From assembly GCF_001593955.1 (NCBI RefSeq), contig NZ_LTAZ01000004.1, positions 744,001 through 808,000 of the forward strand: a stretch of DNA of 64,000 nucleotides, in the 5' to 3' direction. This DNA comes from Halalkalicoccus paucihalophilus. GTDB taxonomy: Archaea > Halobacteriota > Halobacteria > Halobacteriales > Halalkalicoccaceae. Every line of letters starts with the position of its first letter. Positions within the stretch are counted from its first letter, which is position 1. Positions 7,824 through 16,152 of this stretch are shown piece after piece. Position numbers and translations under genes: made by a program. The notes below the pieces were generated by a model, which worked only from the letters and a program-made list of their open reading frames with translations, made no database searches and was not told the DNA's origin.

Positions 7824-8653
7824 TTCGGATCGCCCCGTTCGAGCGCCACCTCACAGAGCGCGGCGAACTCGGACGGAGCGAGGGTTCCTGCACGCCGGCC
7901 CATCATCCCCTCGTCGGCGGCCTCGACGACTGCGTCGGGGTCTTCGAGCCCGGAGATGTGGCCCGTGTTGCGGATCGCGTTCCTGAGGGTCTTTCGCCGC
8001 TGGGTAAAGAGCGCCTTGACGAACCGCAAAAAGAAGGCCTCGTCCGAGACGGTGTACTCGGGGTCTCTGGGGCGAGCCCGGACGACCGCACTCTCGACCG
8101 CCGGTGGTGGCGAAAACGCCTCCTTGGGGACGGTCTCGACGATCTCGCAGTCGGCGTAGTGTTGTGCGGAAACCGAGAGCCGACCGTACTCGGGCGTGTC
8201 GGGATCGGCAACCATCCGTTCAGCGAACTCCCGCTGAAACATCAAGACGAGCGGGCGTTTTCTGGGGAACAGGCGAAACGCGATCCGGCTGGAAACGCCG
8301 TACGGGAGGTTTGAGATACAGGTCGTGAAATCGGGAATCTCGACGTCGAGGGCGTCGCCCTCGATCACGGTGAGACGCCCGTCTTCGATCTCGGTTGCGA
8401 ACTCGCGGCGGAGAAACGAGATGAGGTCCCGGTCGCGCTCGATCGCGGTGACGCGATCGGCGACGCGACAGAGCCTGTCGGTCAGCGCGCCGGTGCCGGC
8501 TCCGATCTCGAGGACGTGGGCGAGATCCGCGTCGATGCCGATAGCGTACTCCGGAAGCCGATCGAGCACCCGGTCGTCGACGAGGAAGTGCTGGTCGGCG
8601 TTCGGATCGCCACGAACCCCGGCGCGCGCGAGCAGTCCGTCGGGATCTCTCAT
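7820..8653 (-). CDS. rsmA: 16S rRNA adenine dimethyltransferase KsgA/Dim1
   Basis: Dimethylates two adjacent adenines near the 3' end of 16S rRNA during small-subunit maturation. The 277-residue chain has the SAM motif LEIGAGTGALTDRL (about 47-60), acidic motif AIERDRDL, the catalytic block ISNLPYGVSSRIAF, and the C-terminal KALFTQRRKTLRNAI typical of KsgA. The N-terminal DQHFLVDDRVLD is also conserved. Third enzyme of the L21e operon; 43 bases after DUF655 and a four-base overlap with mscS. Confidence 0.96.
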   Translation of the reverse strand: MRDPDGLLARAGVRGDPNADQHFLVDDRVLDRLPEYAIGIDADLAHVLEIGAGTGALTDRLCRVADRVTAIERDRDLISFLRREFATEIEDGRLTVIEGDALDVEIPDFTTCISNLPYGVSSRIAFRLFPRKRPLVLMFQREFAERMVADPDTPEYGRLSVSAQHYADCEIVETVPKEAFSPPPAVESAVVRARPRDPEYTVSDEAFFLRFVKALFTQRRKTLRNAIRNTGHISGLEDPDAVVEAADEGMMGRRAGTLAPSEFAALCEVALERGDPK

Positions 8654-8696
8654 TTCCCGGGCGTAGACGACCGCTCGTCGTAAACCTCTCGTTTCG

Positions 8697-9263
8697 CTAT
8701 TGCTCGCGGACGAACAACCGGTATTTGAGTTCGTCCTCGCGTAGTTCCTCGAGGATGCGGTCGGCGAGCACGCCCTGCGGGTCGTGCAGCCCCGTCACGC
8801 GGTCGTCGAGGTCCTCGAAGTCCTCGAAAGGCCGGCGTTTTCGCTCGTCGAGGATCGTGTTCCTGAGCTTCTTGCCGATCCCCGGTAACAGGTTGAGCTG
8901 GTGGAGCCGAAGGGTGATCGGCTGGGCGTCGTTGTAGATGGAGACGAACCGGTCTTCCTCCTCCTCGATGAGGTCCTCGATGACGTATTCGAGTTCCGAG
9001 CGCGCGCCGCTCGAGAGGTCCTCGTAGTCGATGGCATGAACCCGTTCGACACCTTCGGGCGGGGAGGTGATGTCGAGCCGGTCGCCGATCTTGACCCCCG
9101 AGTCGTCGGTGAGCGTCAGCTCGTGAAGGGTAAAGTGCTCGCTGTCGAGGACGAACGCGATCGGCGGCTTCTGATACCCCGGGCGGTCGTCGTCCGCCCG
9201 GCCGTGGGGGAGATAGTCGAGGACGATCGCGTCCTCTACGGGGGTAGCGTCGCTCTCGCTCAT
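8697..9263 (-). CDS. DUF655 family helix-hairpin-helix protein
   Basis: A 188-residue archaeal protein. Residues 10-110 form an OB-like region (VLDYLPHGRADDDRPGYQK), followed by a helix-hairpin-helix LNLLPGIGKKLRNTIL near 125-140, a nucleic-acid binding motif. The family is conserved in archaea beside Rpo4 and KsgA, suggesting a role in rRNA or tRNA handling, but no activity is established. I start at the ATG of MSESDATPVED; a GTG 24 bases upstream is in frame but adds a non-conserved MAASRTTA stretch. Confidence 0.9.
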   Translation of the reverse strand: MSESDATPVEDAIVLDYLPHGRADDDRPGYQKPPIAFVLDSEHFTLHELTLTDDSGVKIGDRLDITSPPEGVERVHAIDYEDLSSGARSELEYVIEDLIEEEEDRFVSIYNDAQPITLRLHQLNLLPGIGKKLRNTILDERKRRPFEDFEDLDDRVTGLHDPQGVLADRILEELREDELKYRLFVREQ

Positions 9264-9303
9264 GGCGGTTGTACGCGAAGCGGCCACTTAAAGAGTCGGC
9301 CGA

Positions 9304-9660
9304 CTACGCGTACTGCGAGACGACGTTCAGGATCTCGTCGAGTTCGTCACCCGAGAGCGAATAGCGCTCTTGGGCGTAGACCGAGCGGAGTTCGTCCCGA
9401 TCCCGCGGCAGGAGGTCGGCGATCTTGTAGGCGGTCGACTCGTCGACCTTCTCGAGTTCCCGGAGGTCCGAAACGAGCGCGTTCGCGTCCTCGGGCGAGA
9501 GGACCGCGAAGGTGTTGACGTGCTCGATCGCACGCGCGAGTTCGTAGCGCATCTCCCGGTCGGGATCGGCGGCACGCTCGGCCTCGACGTCCGCGAGCAG
9601 TGCTTTCGTCTCCGAGACCGTGAGATACTCCTCGTCGAGTATCTCTCTGAAGATCGTCAT
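9304..9660 (-). CDS. rpo4: DNA-directed RNA polymerase subunit Rpo4 (RpoF)
   Basis: A 118-residue homologue of eukaryotic Rpb4. With Rpo7 it forms the RNA polymerase stalk. Typical features are the N-terminal [15 protein letters not shown] (tip-association part) and the C-terminal HRDC-like helices [18 protein letters not shown] and [13 protein letters not shown]. Its ATG overlaps the L21e stop by four bases, and DUF655 follows 40 bases later, the order common in euryarchaea. Confidence 0.93.
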   Translation of the reverse strand: MTIFREILDEEYLTVSETKALLADVEAERAADPDREMRYELARAIEHVNTFAVLSPEDANALVSDLRELEKVDESTAYKIADLLPRDRDELRSVYAQERYSLSGDELDEILNVVSQYA

Positions 9661-9947
9661 TCCTGGGCGCGCAGGTGGGCGGGCTTTGCGATCAGCGTCT
9701 TTCGCTTGCCGCCGTCGGTGATCTCGACCTTGTAGGCCGTTCCCTGCTTACCCGCGACGACGCCGGTGTGGCCGTTGAACCGGGGGTGGAACCGGCCTTC
9801 AGGAACGCTCGGGTCGATTTTGAGGTGGACGCGCTGGCCCTCCTCGTAGCGGGCGACGGCACGCTGTGGCGGGGAGGTCCCGCGCTCGCGGGGGTGGTTC
9901 GAGAGTTTCTTGCGTGTGCTGTTGAGGGGTCCGTTTGAACTCGGCAT
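9657..9947 (-). CDS. rpl21e: 50S ribosomal protein L21e
   Basis: A 96-residue archaeal/eukaryotic large-subunit protein. The SH3-like core is recognisable: [53 protein letters not shown]. First gene of a six-gene operon running L21e-Rpo4-DUF655-KsgA-MscS-Mtq2-like, with start/stop overlaps at three junctions. The start [19 protein letters not shown] is the family N-terminus. Confidence 0.96.
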   Translation of the reverse strand: MPSSNGPLNSTRKKLSNHPRERGTSPPQRAVARYEEGQRVHLKIDPSVPEGRFHPRFNGHTGVVAGKQGTAYKVEITDGGKRKTLIAKPAHLRAQE

Positions 9948-9975
9948 AGTCGTACCGACGAGTTACCCCGTGACG

Positions 9976-9985
9976 GTTATAAATC
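9976..9985 (-). promoter_or_regulatory. TATA box of the L21e operon
   Basis: Reverse-strand GATTTATAAC lies about 30 bases before the L21e ATG, placing transcription start within a few bases of the start codon. Confidence 0.6.
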
Positions 9986-10054
9986 GTATGATCCGTACGT
10001 ATCCCCTCGCGGTCCGACGACAAGAGTAATCGGCTCGGCCGCGCGACAGGAAGT

Positions 10055-11227
10055 ATGGACGGCCCGAAGACCACCGAACAGCGAATCGAGACCCGCGCGA
10101 TCCACGCCGGACAGGACCCCGACGAGGAGACCGGCGCGCTCATGACGCCCATTCACGCCAACTCCACGTACGTGCAGGACGCCCCCGGCGAGCACCGAGG
10201 CTACGAGTACTCCCGTACTGGGAACCCCACCCGGACGGATCTGGAGGAAAACCTCGCCTCGCTTGAGGGCGGGGAGTTCGGTCGGGCCTTTTCCTCGGGG
10301 ATGGGCGCGATCAACACCGTGATGAACCTGCTCGAATCGGGCGATCACGTCGTGACCGGCGAGGACGTCTACGGCGGCACCCACCGCATCTTCACGCAGG
10401 TCTACGAGGAGTACGACATCGCGTTCTCGTTCGTGGACATGACCGACCTCGACGAGATCGAGGCGGCGTTTCGGGAGGACACCGAACTCCTCTGGCTCGA
10501 AACGCCAACCAATCCCCTCATGTCGATCGTCGACATCGAGGGCGCAAGCGAGATCGCCGACGCACACGACGTGATCTGTGCCATTGACAACACGTTCGCC
10601 ACCCCCTATCTCCAGCGTCCGCTCGACCTCGGTGCCGACGTGGTCTGTCACTCGTTGACAAAGTACCTCGGCGGACACTCGGACGTGGTCGCCGGCGCGC
10701 TCGTGACCGACGACGCGGATCTCGACGAACGACTGGGGTTTTACCAGAACTCCGTCGGCGCGACGCCCGGTCCCTTCGACTGTTTTCTGGTTCTTCGGGG
10801 CACGAAGACCTTGCCAGTGAGGATGGACCGTCACTGCGAGAACGCCCGGACGGTCGCGGAGTGGCTTGACGACCACGCCGACGTCGACCAGGTGTTCTAC
10901 CCCGGGCTTGAATCGCATCCGGGCCACGAGATCGCCGCCGAACAGATGGACGACTTCGGCGGAATGCTCAGTTTCGAACTCGATGGCACCTTGGAGCAGG
11001 CGAGCACGCTGGTCTCTGAGACGGAGGTGTTCACGCTCGCCGAGAGCCTCGGCGGCGTCGAAAGCCTGATCGAACAGCCCGCGCCGATGACCCACGCAGC
11101 GATCCCCCGCGAGGAGCGAATCGCGGCCGGTCTGACCGACGGTCTGATTCGGGTGAGCGTCGGCATCGAGAACGGCGAGGACCTGATCGCGGATCTCGAA
11201 CAGGCGATCGACACGGCCGTGAACTGA
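10055..11227 (+). CDS. cystathionine gamma-synthase/gamma-lyase family PLP enzyme
   Basis: A 390-residue PLP enzyme of trans-sulfuration. Conserved blocks: YEYSRTGNPTR (54-64, phosphate-binding Tyr/Arg), FSSGMGAINTV, ETPTNPLM, and the PLP lysine K203 in CHSLTKYLGGHSD. The C-terminal AESLGGVESLIEQPAPMTH holds the carboxylate-binding region. Sequence cannot separate synthase, gamma-lyase or beta-lyase. Transcribed alone; the four-hairpin intergenic array follows its stop. It may supply or recycle homocysteine for the methionine synthase pair near 5 kb. Confidence 0.93.
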   Translation: MDGPKTTEQRIETRAIHAGQDPDEETGALMTPIHANSTYVQDAPGEHRGYEYSRTGNPTRTDLEENLASLEGGEFGRAFSSGMGAINTVMNLLESGDHVVTGEDVYGGTHRIFTQVYEEYDIAFSFVDMTDLDEIEAAFREDTELLWLETPTNPLMSIVDIEGASEIADAHDVICAIDNTFATPYLQRPLDLGADVVCHSLTKYLGGHSDVVAGALVTDDADLDERLGFYQNSVGATPGPFDCFLVLRGTKTLPVRMDRHCENARTVAEWLDDHADVDQVFYPGLESHPGHEIAAEQMDDFGGMLSFELDGTLEQASTLVSETEVFTLAESLGGVESLIEQPAPMTHAAIPREERIAAGLTDGLIRVSVGIENGEDLIADLEQAIDTAVN

Positions 11228-11229
11228 AG

Positions 11230-11249
11230 ACCGTCCGCGGTGGGACGGT
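11230..11249. repeat. inverted repeat 1 of a four-hairpin array
   Basis: Perfect 7-bp stem ACCGTCC/GGACGGT with a six-base loop, starting three bases after the cystathionine enzyme stop. Confidence 0.75.
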
Positions 11250-11253
11250 GGTC

Positions 11254-11290
11254 TCGATCGGTGGTCGCCGACTGGGCGACCACCGATCGA
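11254..11290. repeat. inverted repeat 2: perfect 16-bp hairpin
   Basis: The arms at 11254-11269 and 11275-11290 are exact reverse complements (TCGATCGGTGGTCGCC and its complement) with a five-base loop GACTG. This is the longest perfect hairpin I found in the window. It lies between convergent genes, so it may act as a transcript end or a processing signal for both strands. Confidence 0.85.
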
Positions 11291-11317
11291 ACGGGGAAGG
11301 GCAGGCGTTCCCCGAGA

Positions 11318-11339
11318 GCGCCGTCCGACCGGACGGCGC
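11318..11339. repeat. inverted repeat 3 of the hairpin array
   Basis: Perfect 9-bp stem GCGCCGTCC/GGACGGCGC with four-base loop GACC. Its core CCGTCC/GGACGG repeats the stem sequence of inverted repeat 1. Confidence 0.75.
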
Positions 11340-11375
11340 GACTCGGCGGCACCTGGTTGGAAATGAAAAGGGCGA

Positions 11376-11397
11376 ACAGCCGCTGCCAAGCGGCTGT
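11376..11397 (-). terminator. inverted repeat 4; possible terminator hairpin of EF-1beta
   Basis: Perfect 9-bp stem ACAGCCGCT/AGCGGCTGT with a four-base loop. On the reverse strand it lies 12 bases after the EF-1beta stop and is followed by a T-rich run (CCCTTTTCATTT), the layout of a transcript end. Archaeal termination depends mainly on the T-run, so the role of the stem is inferred. Confidence 0.55.
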
Positions 11398-11408
11398 GAG
11401 GGCTTTCG

Positions 11409-11675
11409 TTAGATGCGACCGACGTTCTCGACTTCGACGCTCTCGACGCCCTCGACCTCCGAGAAGCGCTCCTCGACGGCTTCGGTGCCGCCGGCATCGT
11501 CGGGGACGATCACGGTCGGGAGCAGTGCGACCAGCCCGAACGCGACGTCATCGCGCTCGAACCCGTTGATCTTCGCGCCCTCGGGAAGCGATCCCTCCAG
11601 TCGGTCCTGAAGCTCGTCGAGGTCGATCTCGGGGTTTTGGGGCATGACCTTGAGTTTCGCGGCGACCTTCCCCAT
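11409..11675 (-). CDS. ef1b: translation elongation factor 1-beta (aEF-1beta)
   Basis: An 88-residue nucleotide exchange factor for elongation factor 1-alpha. It matches the compact archaeal family: [19 protein letters not shown], the loop [18 protein letters not shown], and the acidic end [17 protein letters not shown]. The ATG at MGKVAA is preferred; upstream in frame is the end of the small zinc-finger gene two bases away, so the two genes are co-transcribed. The hairpin and T-run after its stop probably end the message. Confidence 0.94.
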   Translation of the reverse strand: MGKVAAKLKVMPQNPEIDLDELQDRLEGSLPEGAKINGFERDDVAFGLVALLPTVIVPDDAGGTEAVEERFSEVEGVESVEVENVGRI

Positions 11676-11677
11676 GG

Positions 11678-11857
11678 TTATGGCCCCGTAAAGCCGCAGT
11701 CGGGACACTTATACAGATTGCTCTGCTTGCGGCATTTCGCACAGCGGTAGATCTGGGTACCACACTCGGGACATGCGAATCGGGCGGCGTTGGTCCCCGA
11801 GATGTTGATCCCACACGAGACGCACTTTCGTGCTCGCTTCTGTTGGGACTGACTCAT
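11678..11857 (-). CDS. 59-residue zinc-finger micro-protein (HVO_2753-like)
   Basis: Starts [19 protein letters not shown] and carries four Cys pairs: CVSCG, CPECG, CAKCR and CPDCG, enough for two zinc fingers. It ends CPDCGFTGP. The spacing and the position directly before EF-1beta match the Haloferax volcanii micro-protein HVO_2753, which from memory has been studied structurally and linked to swarming and biofilm behaviour. The stop is two bases before the EF-1beta ATG, so translation is likely coupled. The basic N-terminus and zinc knuckles could bind RNA or ribosome; that is inference. Confidence 0.9.
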   Translation of the reverse strand: MSQSQQKRARKCVSCGINISGTNAARFACPECGTQIYRCAKCRKQSNLYKCPDCGFTGP

Positions 11858-11902
11858 ACCCCGTCCTTGCTCCGCGGCGCTTTTAACCGTTGTCGTTCGG
11901 GA

Positions 11903-13141
11903 TCAGTAGTACCACAGCGCGATGGGACCGATCAGCACGCCCATCAGATGGACGCGGTTCGCACCGAACCGTACGGGAATGAACCCGACGAGCGCGCTCA
12001 CGAGGAAGACGACGATACCGATCGCACCCGCGAAAGCGTACGACAGAACCACGAGCAGCGTGAGAACCACGACACAGAGTTTGGCGTAGTCGACAGTGCC
12101 GATGACCCGGAGATACCAGTCGCCGACGACGAGCACGAGGACGAACCCGATCGCGGCAGCGATGGCGACGGCAGAAAGCAACACGGGAAGGTTCAACGGC
12201 ACCTCGGCGCGTTCGACCGCAACGAGTACGCCGGTTCGGGGTGCGCCGAGCGCCACCAGCGCGAACAGCGCGAAGATCGTGTTGGCTGTATTGACCCCGC
12301 TGGTCGCGATCACGAACCCCCTATCCCCGCTCGATCCCGGAAGCGCGAGCAGCGCGAGAACGGCCGCGATCGCACTCGAAACGCCTGGCAGGTAGCCGAC
12401 GACTGCACCCGCGAGTGCCCCGGCCGCCGCCGGCAACAGCACCGCCCGCCGCGGGATCGTGATGGTCTTATCGGTCTGCTCGGGGATGCCGGAGCCACCC
12501 ATCGCGTCGATCAGAATCGGTGCGCCGAAGAGCCCTGCGAACAGCGGCGCGAGGACGTCGCCGTACAGCGGTGCTGCGGGGTCGAGATCGAGCGTCGCCA
12601 TCCCCAATAGGGCACTGATCCCGAAGGCGAGCACCCCGCCAGCGAACCCCGAGAGGGAGTTCTCGGTTAGCAGCATGATCGCGACGACCGTCCCCAAAAC
12701 GAGCGGCATGTTCGCCGCGAGCGTCGGCCACGCCTTGATCATGAGGAACGTCATCGGGACCGCAAGCGGCACGGCGAACACCACTGCCAGTGCGCTGCCC
12801 ATCGCCGAGAGTCGCAGGGCTTCGTAGCCTCTCCCTTCGAGCACGAGTCGATGGCCGGGCAGGGCTGCTACCGCCATTTCGGCGTCGGGGACCCCAAGTG
12901 CCAGCGCCGGCACCACGTCCAGAAAGGTGTGGACGACGCCCGCAGACAGCATCGCCGCGCCGACCAAAAGCGGTGGGCCCGGTACGAGAGGTGCCGCCCC
13001 GGCCAGAAGCAACGCGAAGTTGTTCGCGTGTAGTCCCGGCGTCAGACCACTCAGCGTGCCCAATAGCGCGCCACCGAGGACGAACGTGAGCGCGTATAGG
13101 GCGAGAGCGGGGTCGGTCGAGATGGTGACGCCGAGGTCCAC
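11903..13141 (-). CDS. TctA/DUF112-like multi-pass membrane permease
   Basis: A 412-residue very hydrophobic protein with about ten or eleven membrane segments. LGTLSGLTPGLHANNFALL near residues 27-45 and VVGYLPGVSSAIAAVLAL near 245 form the paired Gly/Pro-rich repeats of the tripartite tricarboxylate transporter large subunit family and its archaeal relatives (COG1784 type). No TctB or TctC subunit lies nearby, so it may act alone. Substrate unknown. Monocistronic, reverse strand, ending 45 bases before the zinc-finger gene. Confidence 0.8.
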   Translation of the reverse strand: MDLGVTISTDPALALYALTFVLGGALLGTLSGLTPGLHANNFALLLAGAAPLVPGPPLLVGAAMLSAGVVHTFLDVVPALALGVPDAEMAVAALPGHRLVLEGRGYEALRLSAMGSALAVVFAVPLAVPMTFLMIKAWPTLAANMPLVLGTVVAIMLLTENSLSGFAGGVLAFGISALLGMATLDLDPAAPLYGDVLAPLFAGLFGAPILIDAMGGSGIPEQTDKTITIPRRAVLLPAAAGALAGAVVGYLPGVSSAIAAVLALLALPGSSGDRGFVIATSGVNTANTIFALFALVALGAPRTGVLVAVERAEVPLNLPVLLSAVAIAAAIGFVLVLVVGDWYLRVIGTVDYAKLCVVVLTLLVVLSYAFAGAIGIVVFLVSALVGFIPVRFGANRVHLMGVLIGPIALWYY

Positions 13142-13212
13142 GCGCCTCTTGAACCCGGCATCCTATTTGAACGTCGGGAACGACACAGCGACTTCAGCGG
13201 TCGCTTCTCGAC

Positions 13213-13222
13213 GGAAAATAAA
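13213..13222 (-). terminator. T-rich terminator of the L1-L10-L12 operon
   Basis: Reverse-strand TTTATTTTCC starts about 25 bases after the L12 stop. An oligo-T run of this type is the main archaeal termination signal. Confidence 0.55.
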
Positions 13223-13246
13223 CGGAGAAGTCTGTAGTCGAGGCGT

Positions 13247-13582
13247 CTAACCGAACAGCTGGCCGAGGCCCTCGCCACCCGCGTCATCGTCCTCGTCGTC
13301 TTCCTCTTCCGCTTCGGCTTCCTCGGCTTCCTCCTCGCTGCCGTCGTCGGCCTCGTCGGCCTCGCCGCCCGCAGCGCCACCAGCGGCCCCGCCTGCGGCG
13401 GGGACGGCGGCGGCCTGTTCGACGGCGTCGTCGATGTCGACGTCCTCGAGTGCAGCGACGAGCGCCTTGACTCGGGACTCCTCGACGTCGGTACCAGCGG
13501 CCTCGAGGACGCTGGTCAGGTTGTCTTCGTTGATCTCTTCGCCGGTCTCGTTCAGGATGAGTGCTGCGTAAACGTATTCCAT
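13247..13582 (-). CDS. rpl12: 50S ribosomal protein L12 (aP1/P1 family)
   Basis: A 111-residue archaeal stalk protein that binds L10 as dimers and recruits translation GTPases. The N-terminal dimerisation part [19 protein letters not shown] is followed by an Ala/Gly hinge (AAGGAAGGAAGG) and a Glu/Asp-rich stretch ending [14 protein letters not shown]. The end is shared with L10 next door, as expected for factor-binding tails. Third gene of the L1-L10-L12 operon, 16 bases after L10. Confidence 0.96.
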   Translation of the reverse strand: MEYVYAALILNETGEEINEDNLTSVLEAAGTDVEESRVKALVAALEDVDIDDAVEQAAAVPAAGGAAGGAAGGEADEADDGSEEEAEEAEAEEEDDEDDDAGGEGLGQLFG

Positions 13583-13598
13583 TGTAAGTATCTCCTCG

Positions 13599-14648
13599 TT
13601 ATCCGAACATCGCTCCGAGCCCTTCGCCACCTGCGTCATCGTCGTCGTCATCGTCGTCGTCGGGCTCGGCGTCGGCCTCGTTTTCGTCAGCCTGTTCTTG
13701 CTCGTCCGTGTCCGCGTCGGCCTCCTCATCGGGCTCGGGCGCTTCGACGCCACGGAGCTCCTCGGGAAGTGCCTCCTCGTCGTCGATCTGTGCGGCAAGC
13801 GCGCGCATCTGCGCGTCGGCCTTGCTCACGAGGTCGTCGGCGAGGTCGGGGCTCTCGATGGCGGCGAACAGGCCGATACTCTTCGCCTCGCCGGTCGCCT
13901 TCGAGAGCAGCGCGGGTGCGGTCTGGGCCGTCGGGTAGACGGCGTTGATCGAGAGGTTCCGCGCGCCGGCGACGGCGGCCTCGATGTCCGCACGGTACTC
14001 GTCGACGTCGATCGCCAGATCCTCGGGATCGAAGAGGATGCCCTCGCTGTAGACGGATCGGAGGTCGAGTCCGACCTCCTTTGGCTCGATGCCGAGCTCC
14101 GAGAGGACGTTCGAGAGGTCCTGTGAGACCTCCTCGCCCTCCGAGAGGACCTGCGAGTCCTCGGTGACGTGGATCGAGCCGTCCTGGATCCGCGCGGCGG
14201 CACCGACCTGCTGGAGTTCGCCGACGAACGGTCCCGGGTCGACTCCCGTATCCCCTTCGGGGATGACGATGTCGTTCGGGGCGACCTCGCCGGCACCGAT
14301 GGGCGCGGGCGATTTCGACTCCTCGAGCTGTTTGTACAGCCCGAAGGGGTTGTCGTTCGTCCCGATGACGCCGACCTGTCCCGCGACGTGCTCGGTGAGG
14401 TCGTCGAGTCCGTCGCCGACCGCTTCGAGCGCACGGGTGAGCAGCGTGTTGCGGCTGACCCGCAGCTCCGCACTGCCGTGGAGATCACGGCGCATGTTCT
14501 GGAGCTGGCGGCTCGGAATGCCGGCGATGTTGACGACGCCGACGCTCTCGTACGAATCGAGCATTTCGACGAGCTCGTCGACCTCCTCGCGCTTCCACTC
14601 GGGGAGGTTCTCGGTCTTGCGTTCGCCTTCGGCTCCTGTGGTGCTCAT
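13599..14648 (-). CDS. rpl10: 50S ribosomal protein L10 (P0)
   Basis: A 349-residue base of the ribosomal stalk. The N-terminal 200 residues bind 23S rRNA ([18 protein letters not shown]; then the P0-specific insert INGPFVGEL-like segment near [13 protein letters not shown]). The C-terminal helices carry L12 dimers. The final 60 residues are extremely acidic, with nine consecutive Asp before [11 protein letters not shown]. Starts immediately after the L1 stop with no gap, so translation is coupled. Confidence 0.96.
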   Translation of the reverse strand: MSTTGAEGERKTENLPEWKREEVDELVEMLDSYESVGVVNIAGIPSRQLQNMRRDLHGSAELRVSRNTLLTRALEAVGDGLDDLTEHVAGQVGVIGTNDNPFGLYKQLEESKSPAPIGAGEVAPNDIVIPEGDTGVDPGPFVGELQQVGAAARIQDGSIHVTEDSQVLSEGEEVSQDLSNVLSELGIEPKEVGLDLRSVYSEGILFDPEDLAIDVDEYRADIEAAVAGARNLSINAVYPTAQTAPALLSKATGEAKSIGLFAAIESPDLADDLVSKADAQMRALAAQIDDEEALPEELRGVEAPEPDEEADADTDEQEQADENEADAEPDDDDDDDDDAGGEGLGAMFG

Positions 14649-15287
14649 TTAGGCCACCTCGACGGCCGGTCCCATCGTCGTTTTGACGTAGACCGAATCG
14701 ATGTTGAGCGGGCCCTTCTCTAGGTCGCCGTACAGCCGGCGCAGGATCGTGTCGATGTTGTCGCCGATCTCCTCGGCGGACATCTCCTCGGTGCCGACGA
14801 GCGCGTGGAACGTTCGTCGGTCCCGGCTGCGGACCTGCACCGTGTTCTTCATCCGGTTGATCGTCTCGACGACGTCCTCGTCGGGCTGGAGCGGCGTCGG
14901 CATCTTCCCGCGGGGGCCGAGCACCTGCCCGAGCGATGCACCAATGGTGGGCATCATCGAGGCTTCGGCGATGAAGAAGTCGGTGTTGTCGGCGAGGTCT
15001 TTCGCGGCGTCCTGGTCGTCGCCCAGATCGTCGAGGTCATCGCTAGAGAAGACCTCGTCGGCGACGGTTTCGGCCCGGACGGCGGTTTCGCCCTCGGCGA
15101 AGACGACGATACGCGTGTCCTGTCCCGTTCCCGAGGGAAGGACGACGCTCTCGTCGACGCGGTTCGACGGATCGTTGAGATCGAGATCGCGCAGGTTGAT
15201 CGCGAGGTCGACCGTCTCACGGAAATTCCGTTGTGGGGCGTCCTCGAGTGCGCGAGCGACTGCTTGTTCTATATCCTGATCTGCCAT
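14649..15287 (-). CDS. rpl1: 50S ribosomal protein L1
   Basis: A 212-residue protein of the L1 stalk. Recognisable features: [19 protein letters not shown] at the N-terminus, [17 protein letters not shown] in the middle, and the end [18 protein letters not shown] block (here [17 protein letters not shown]). In archaea L1 also represses its own operon by binding its mRNA leader. First gene of L1-L10-L12; GGAGGTG lies just before the ATG. L11, often its upstream neighbour, is 1.2 kb away here. Confidence 0.96.
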   Translation of the reverse strand: MADQDIEQAVARALEDAPQRNFRETVDLAINLRDLDLNDPSNRVDESVVLPSGTGQDTRIVVFAEGETAVRAETVADEVFSSDDLDDLGDDQDAAKDLADNTDFFIAEASMMPTIGASLGQVLGPRGKMPTPLQPDEDVVETINRMKNTVQVRSRDRRTFHALVGTEEMSAEEIGDNIDTILRRLYGDLEKGPLNIDSVYVKTTMGPAVEVA

Positions 15288-15330
15288 CGTTCACCTCCGT
15301 AGTACGACTGCGTGTCTGCTACGGTGTGAA

Positions 15331-15345
15331 ACAGGCTGCACCTGT
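15331..15345 (-). promoter_or_regulatory. hairpin in the L1 operon leader
   Basis: A 5-bp inverted repeat ACAGG/CCTGT with a five-base loop sits 44-58 bases before the L1 ATG, inside the predicted leader. Archaeal L1 autoregulates by binding a structured leader site; I cannot show that this small stem is that site. Confidence 0.3.
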
Positions 15346-15371
15346 CTCGGTTGGGAGAAGTGCAATGGGCG

Positions 15372-15380
15372 ACTTAAACC
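15372..15380 (-). promoter_or_regulatory. TATA box of the L1-L10-L12 operon
   Basis: Reverse-strand GGTTTAAGT lies about 85 bases before the L1 ATG, predicting a leader near 60 bases, consistent with a regulated untranslated leader instead of the usual leaderless arrangement. Confidence 0.5.
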
Positions 15381-15440
15381 CGTCGAAGCGATAGCGGCCG
15401 TCGGCACAAGGCGCTTACGCCACAGCGCCCTATCGACGGT

Positions 15441-16151
15441 ATGTCGGCGCTCGCGTTCCTCGCCGCGTGCTGTCTCGCGGCCGTCCACCTGTTTGCCGGG
15501 CGGCTCCGCGGTCTGGACCGGATCCCACGCAGCCGCTGGCTCTCCTTTGGCGGTGGCGTCTCGGTCGCGTACGTGTTCGTCCATATGCTGCCCGAACTGA
15601 ACGAGCACCAACGCGCGTTCGGGACCGCGGACCCGCTCGCTGGGTTTCTCGACCGCCACGTATATCTCGTTGCCCTCGCCGGCTTCGCCACGTTCTACGG
15701 GCTCGAACGCCTCGCCCAACGCTCGCGCCGGAGTGAGCGGGCGGTCGACGAGCCGGTCTTCTGGATCCACGTCGCCTCGTTCGGGCTGTACAACTGTCTG
15801 GTGGGCTACCTCCTCGTCCACCGGATCGACCCCGGTACCGAGTCGCTAGTGGTGTTCATCGTGGCGATGGCGCTTCACTTCCTCGTCAACGACTACGGGC
15901 TCCGTCACCACCACGCGAGGAGTTACCACCGGATCGGTCGCTGGTTGCTCGCGGGCGGCGTCCTCCTCGGATGGGGTCTCGGAACGGCGATAACGCTCGG
16001 CGAGATCGCGCTCGCGGTCCCGGTCGGGTTTCTGGGCGGCGCGGTCGTCCTCAATGCGATCAAAGAGGAGCTTCCCGAGGAACGCGAGAGCCGATTCTGG
16101 TCGTTCGCACTCGGTGCTGCGGGTTACGCTACCCTGCTGCTCGCGATCTGA
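15441..16151 (+). CDS. seven-TM membrane protein, distantly ZIP-like
   Basis: A 236-residue protein with about seven hydrophobic helices. Histidine-rich and acidic polar sites lie within or next to membrane segments: AYVFVHMLPELNEHQ (residues 43-57), MALHFLVNDYGLRHHH (about 143-158), and GGAVVLNAIKEELPEE near 197-212. This arrangement recalls metal-binding helices of ZIP transporters, but the diagnostic ZIP motifs are not exact, so a metal-transport role is a guess. It is divergent from the L1 operon and converges with the amphi-Trp gene. Its presence separates L11 from L1. Confidence 0.75.
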   Translation: MSALAFLAACCLAAVHLFAGRLRGLDRIPRSRWLSFGGGVSVAYVFVHMLPELNEHQRAFGTADPLAGFLDRHVYLVALAGFATFYGLERLAQRSRRSERAVDEPVFWIHVASFGLYNCLVGYLLVHRIDPGTESLVVFIVAMALHFLVNDYGLRHHHARSYHRIGRWLLAGGVLLGWGLGTAITLGEIALAVPVGFLGGAVVLNAIKEELPEERESRFWSFALGAAGYATLLLAI

Positions 16152-16152
16152 A

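Noticed and set aside
9977..11497. Long open frame (about 500 codons) on the reverse strand opposite the cystathionine enzyme
   Set aside because: It mirrors the codon bias of the real forward gene in GC-rich DNA, shows no family motif, and crosses the hairpin array. Similar mirror frames opposite the CbiX/REC-PAS genes, menE and the CARDB-like gene were rejected for the same reason.
13247..13798. L12 as a longer protein starting inside the L10 end
   Set aside because: The extension is an out-of-frame reading of the L10 acidic tail; the true L12 start [10 protein letters not shown] has its own spacing after L10.
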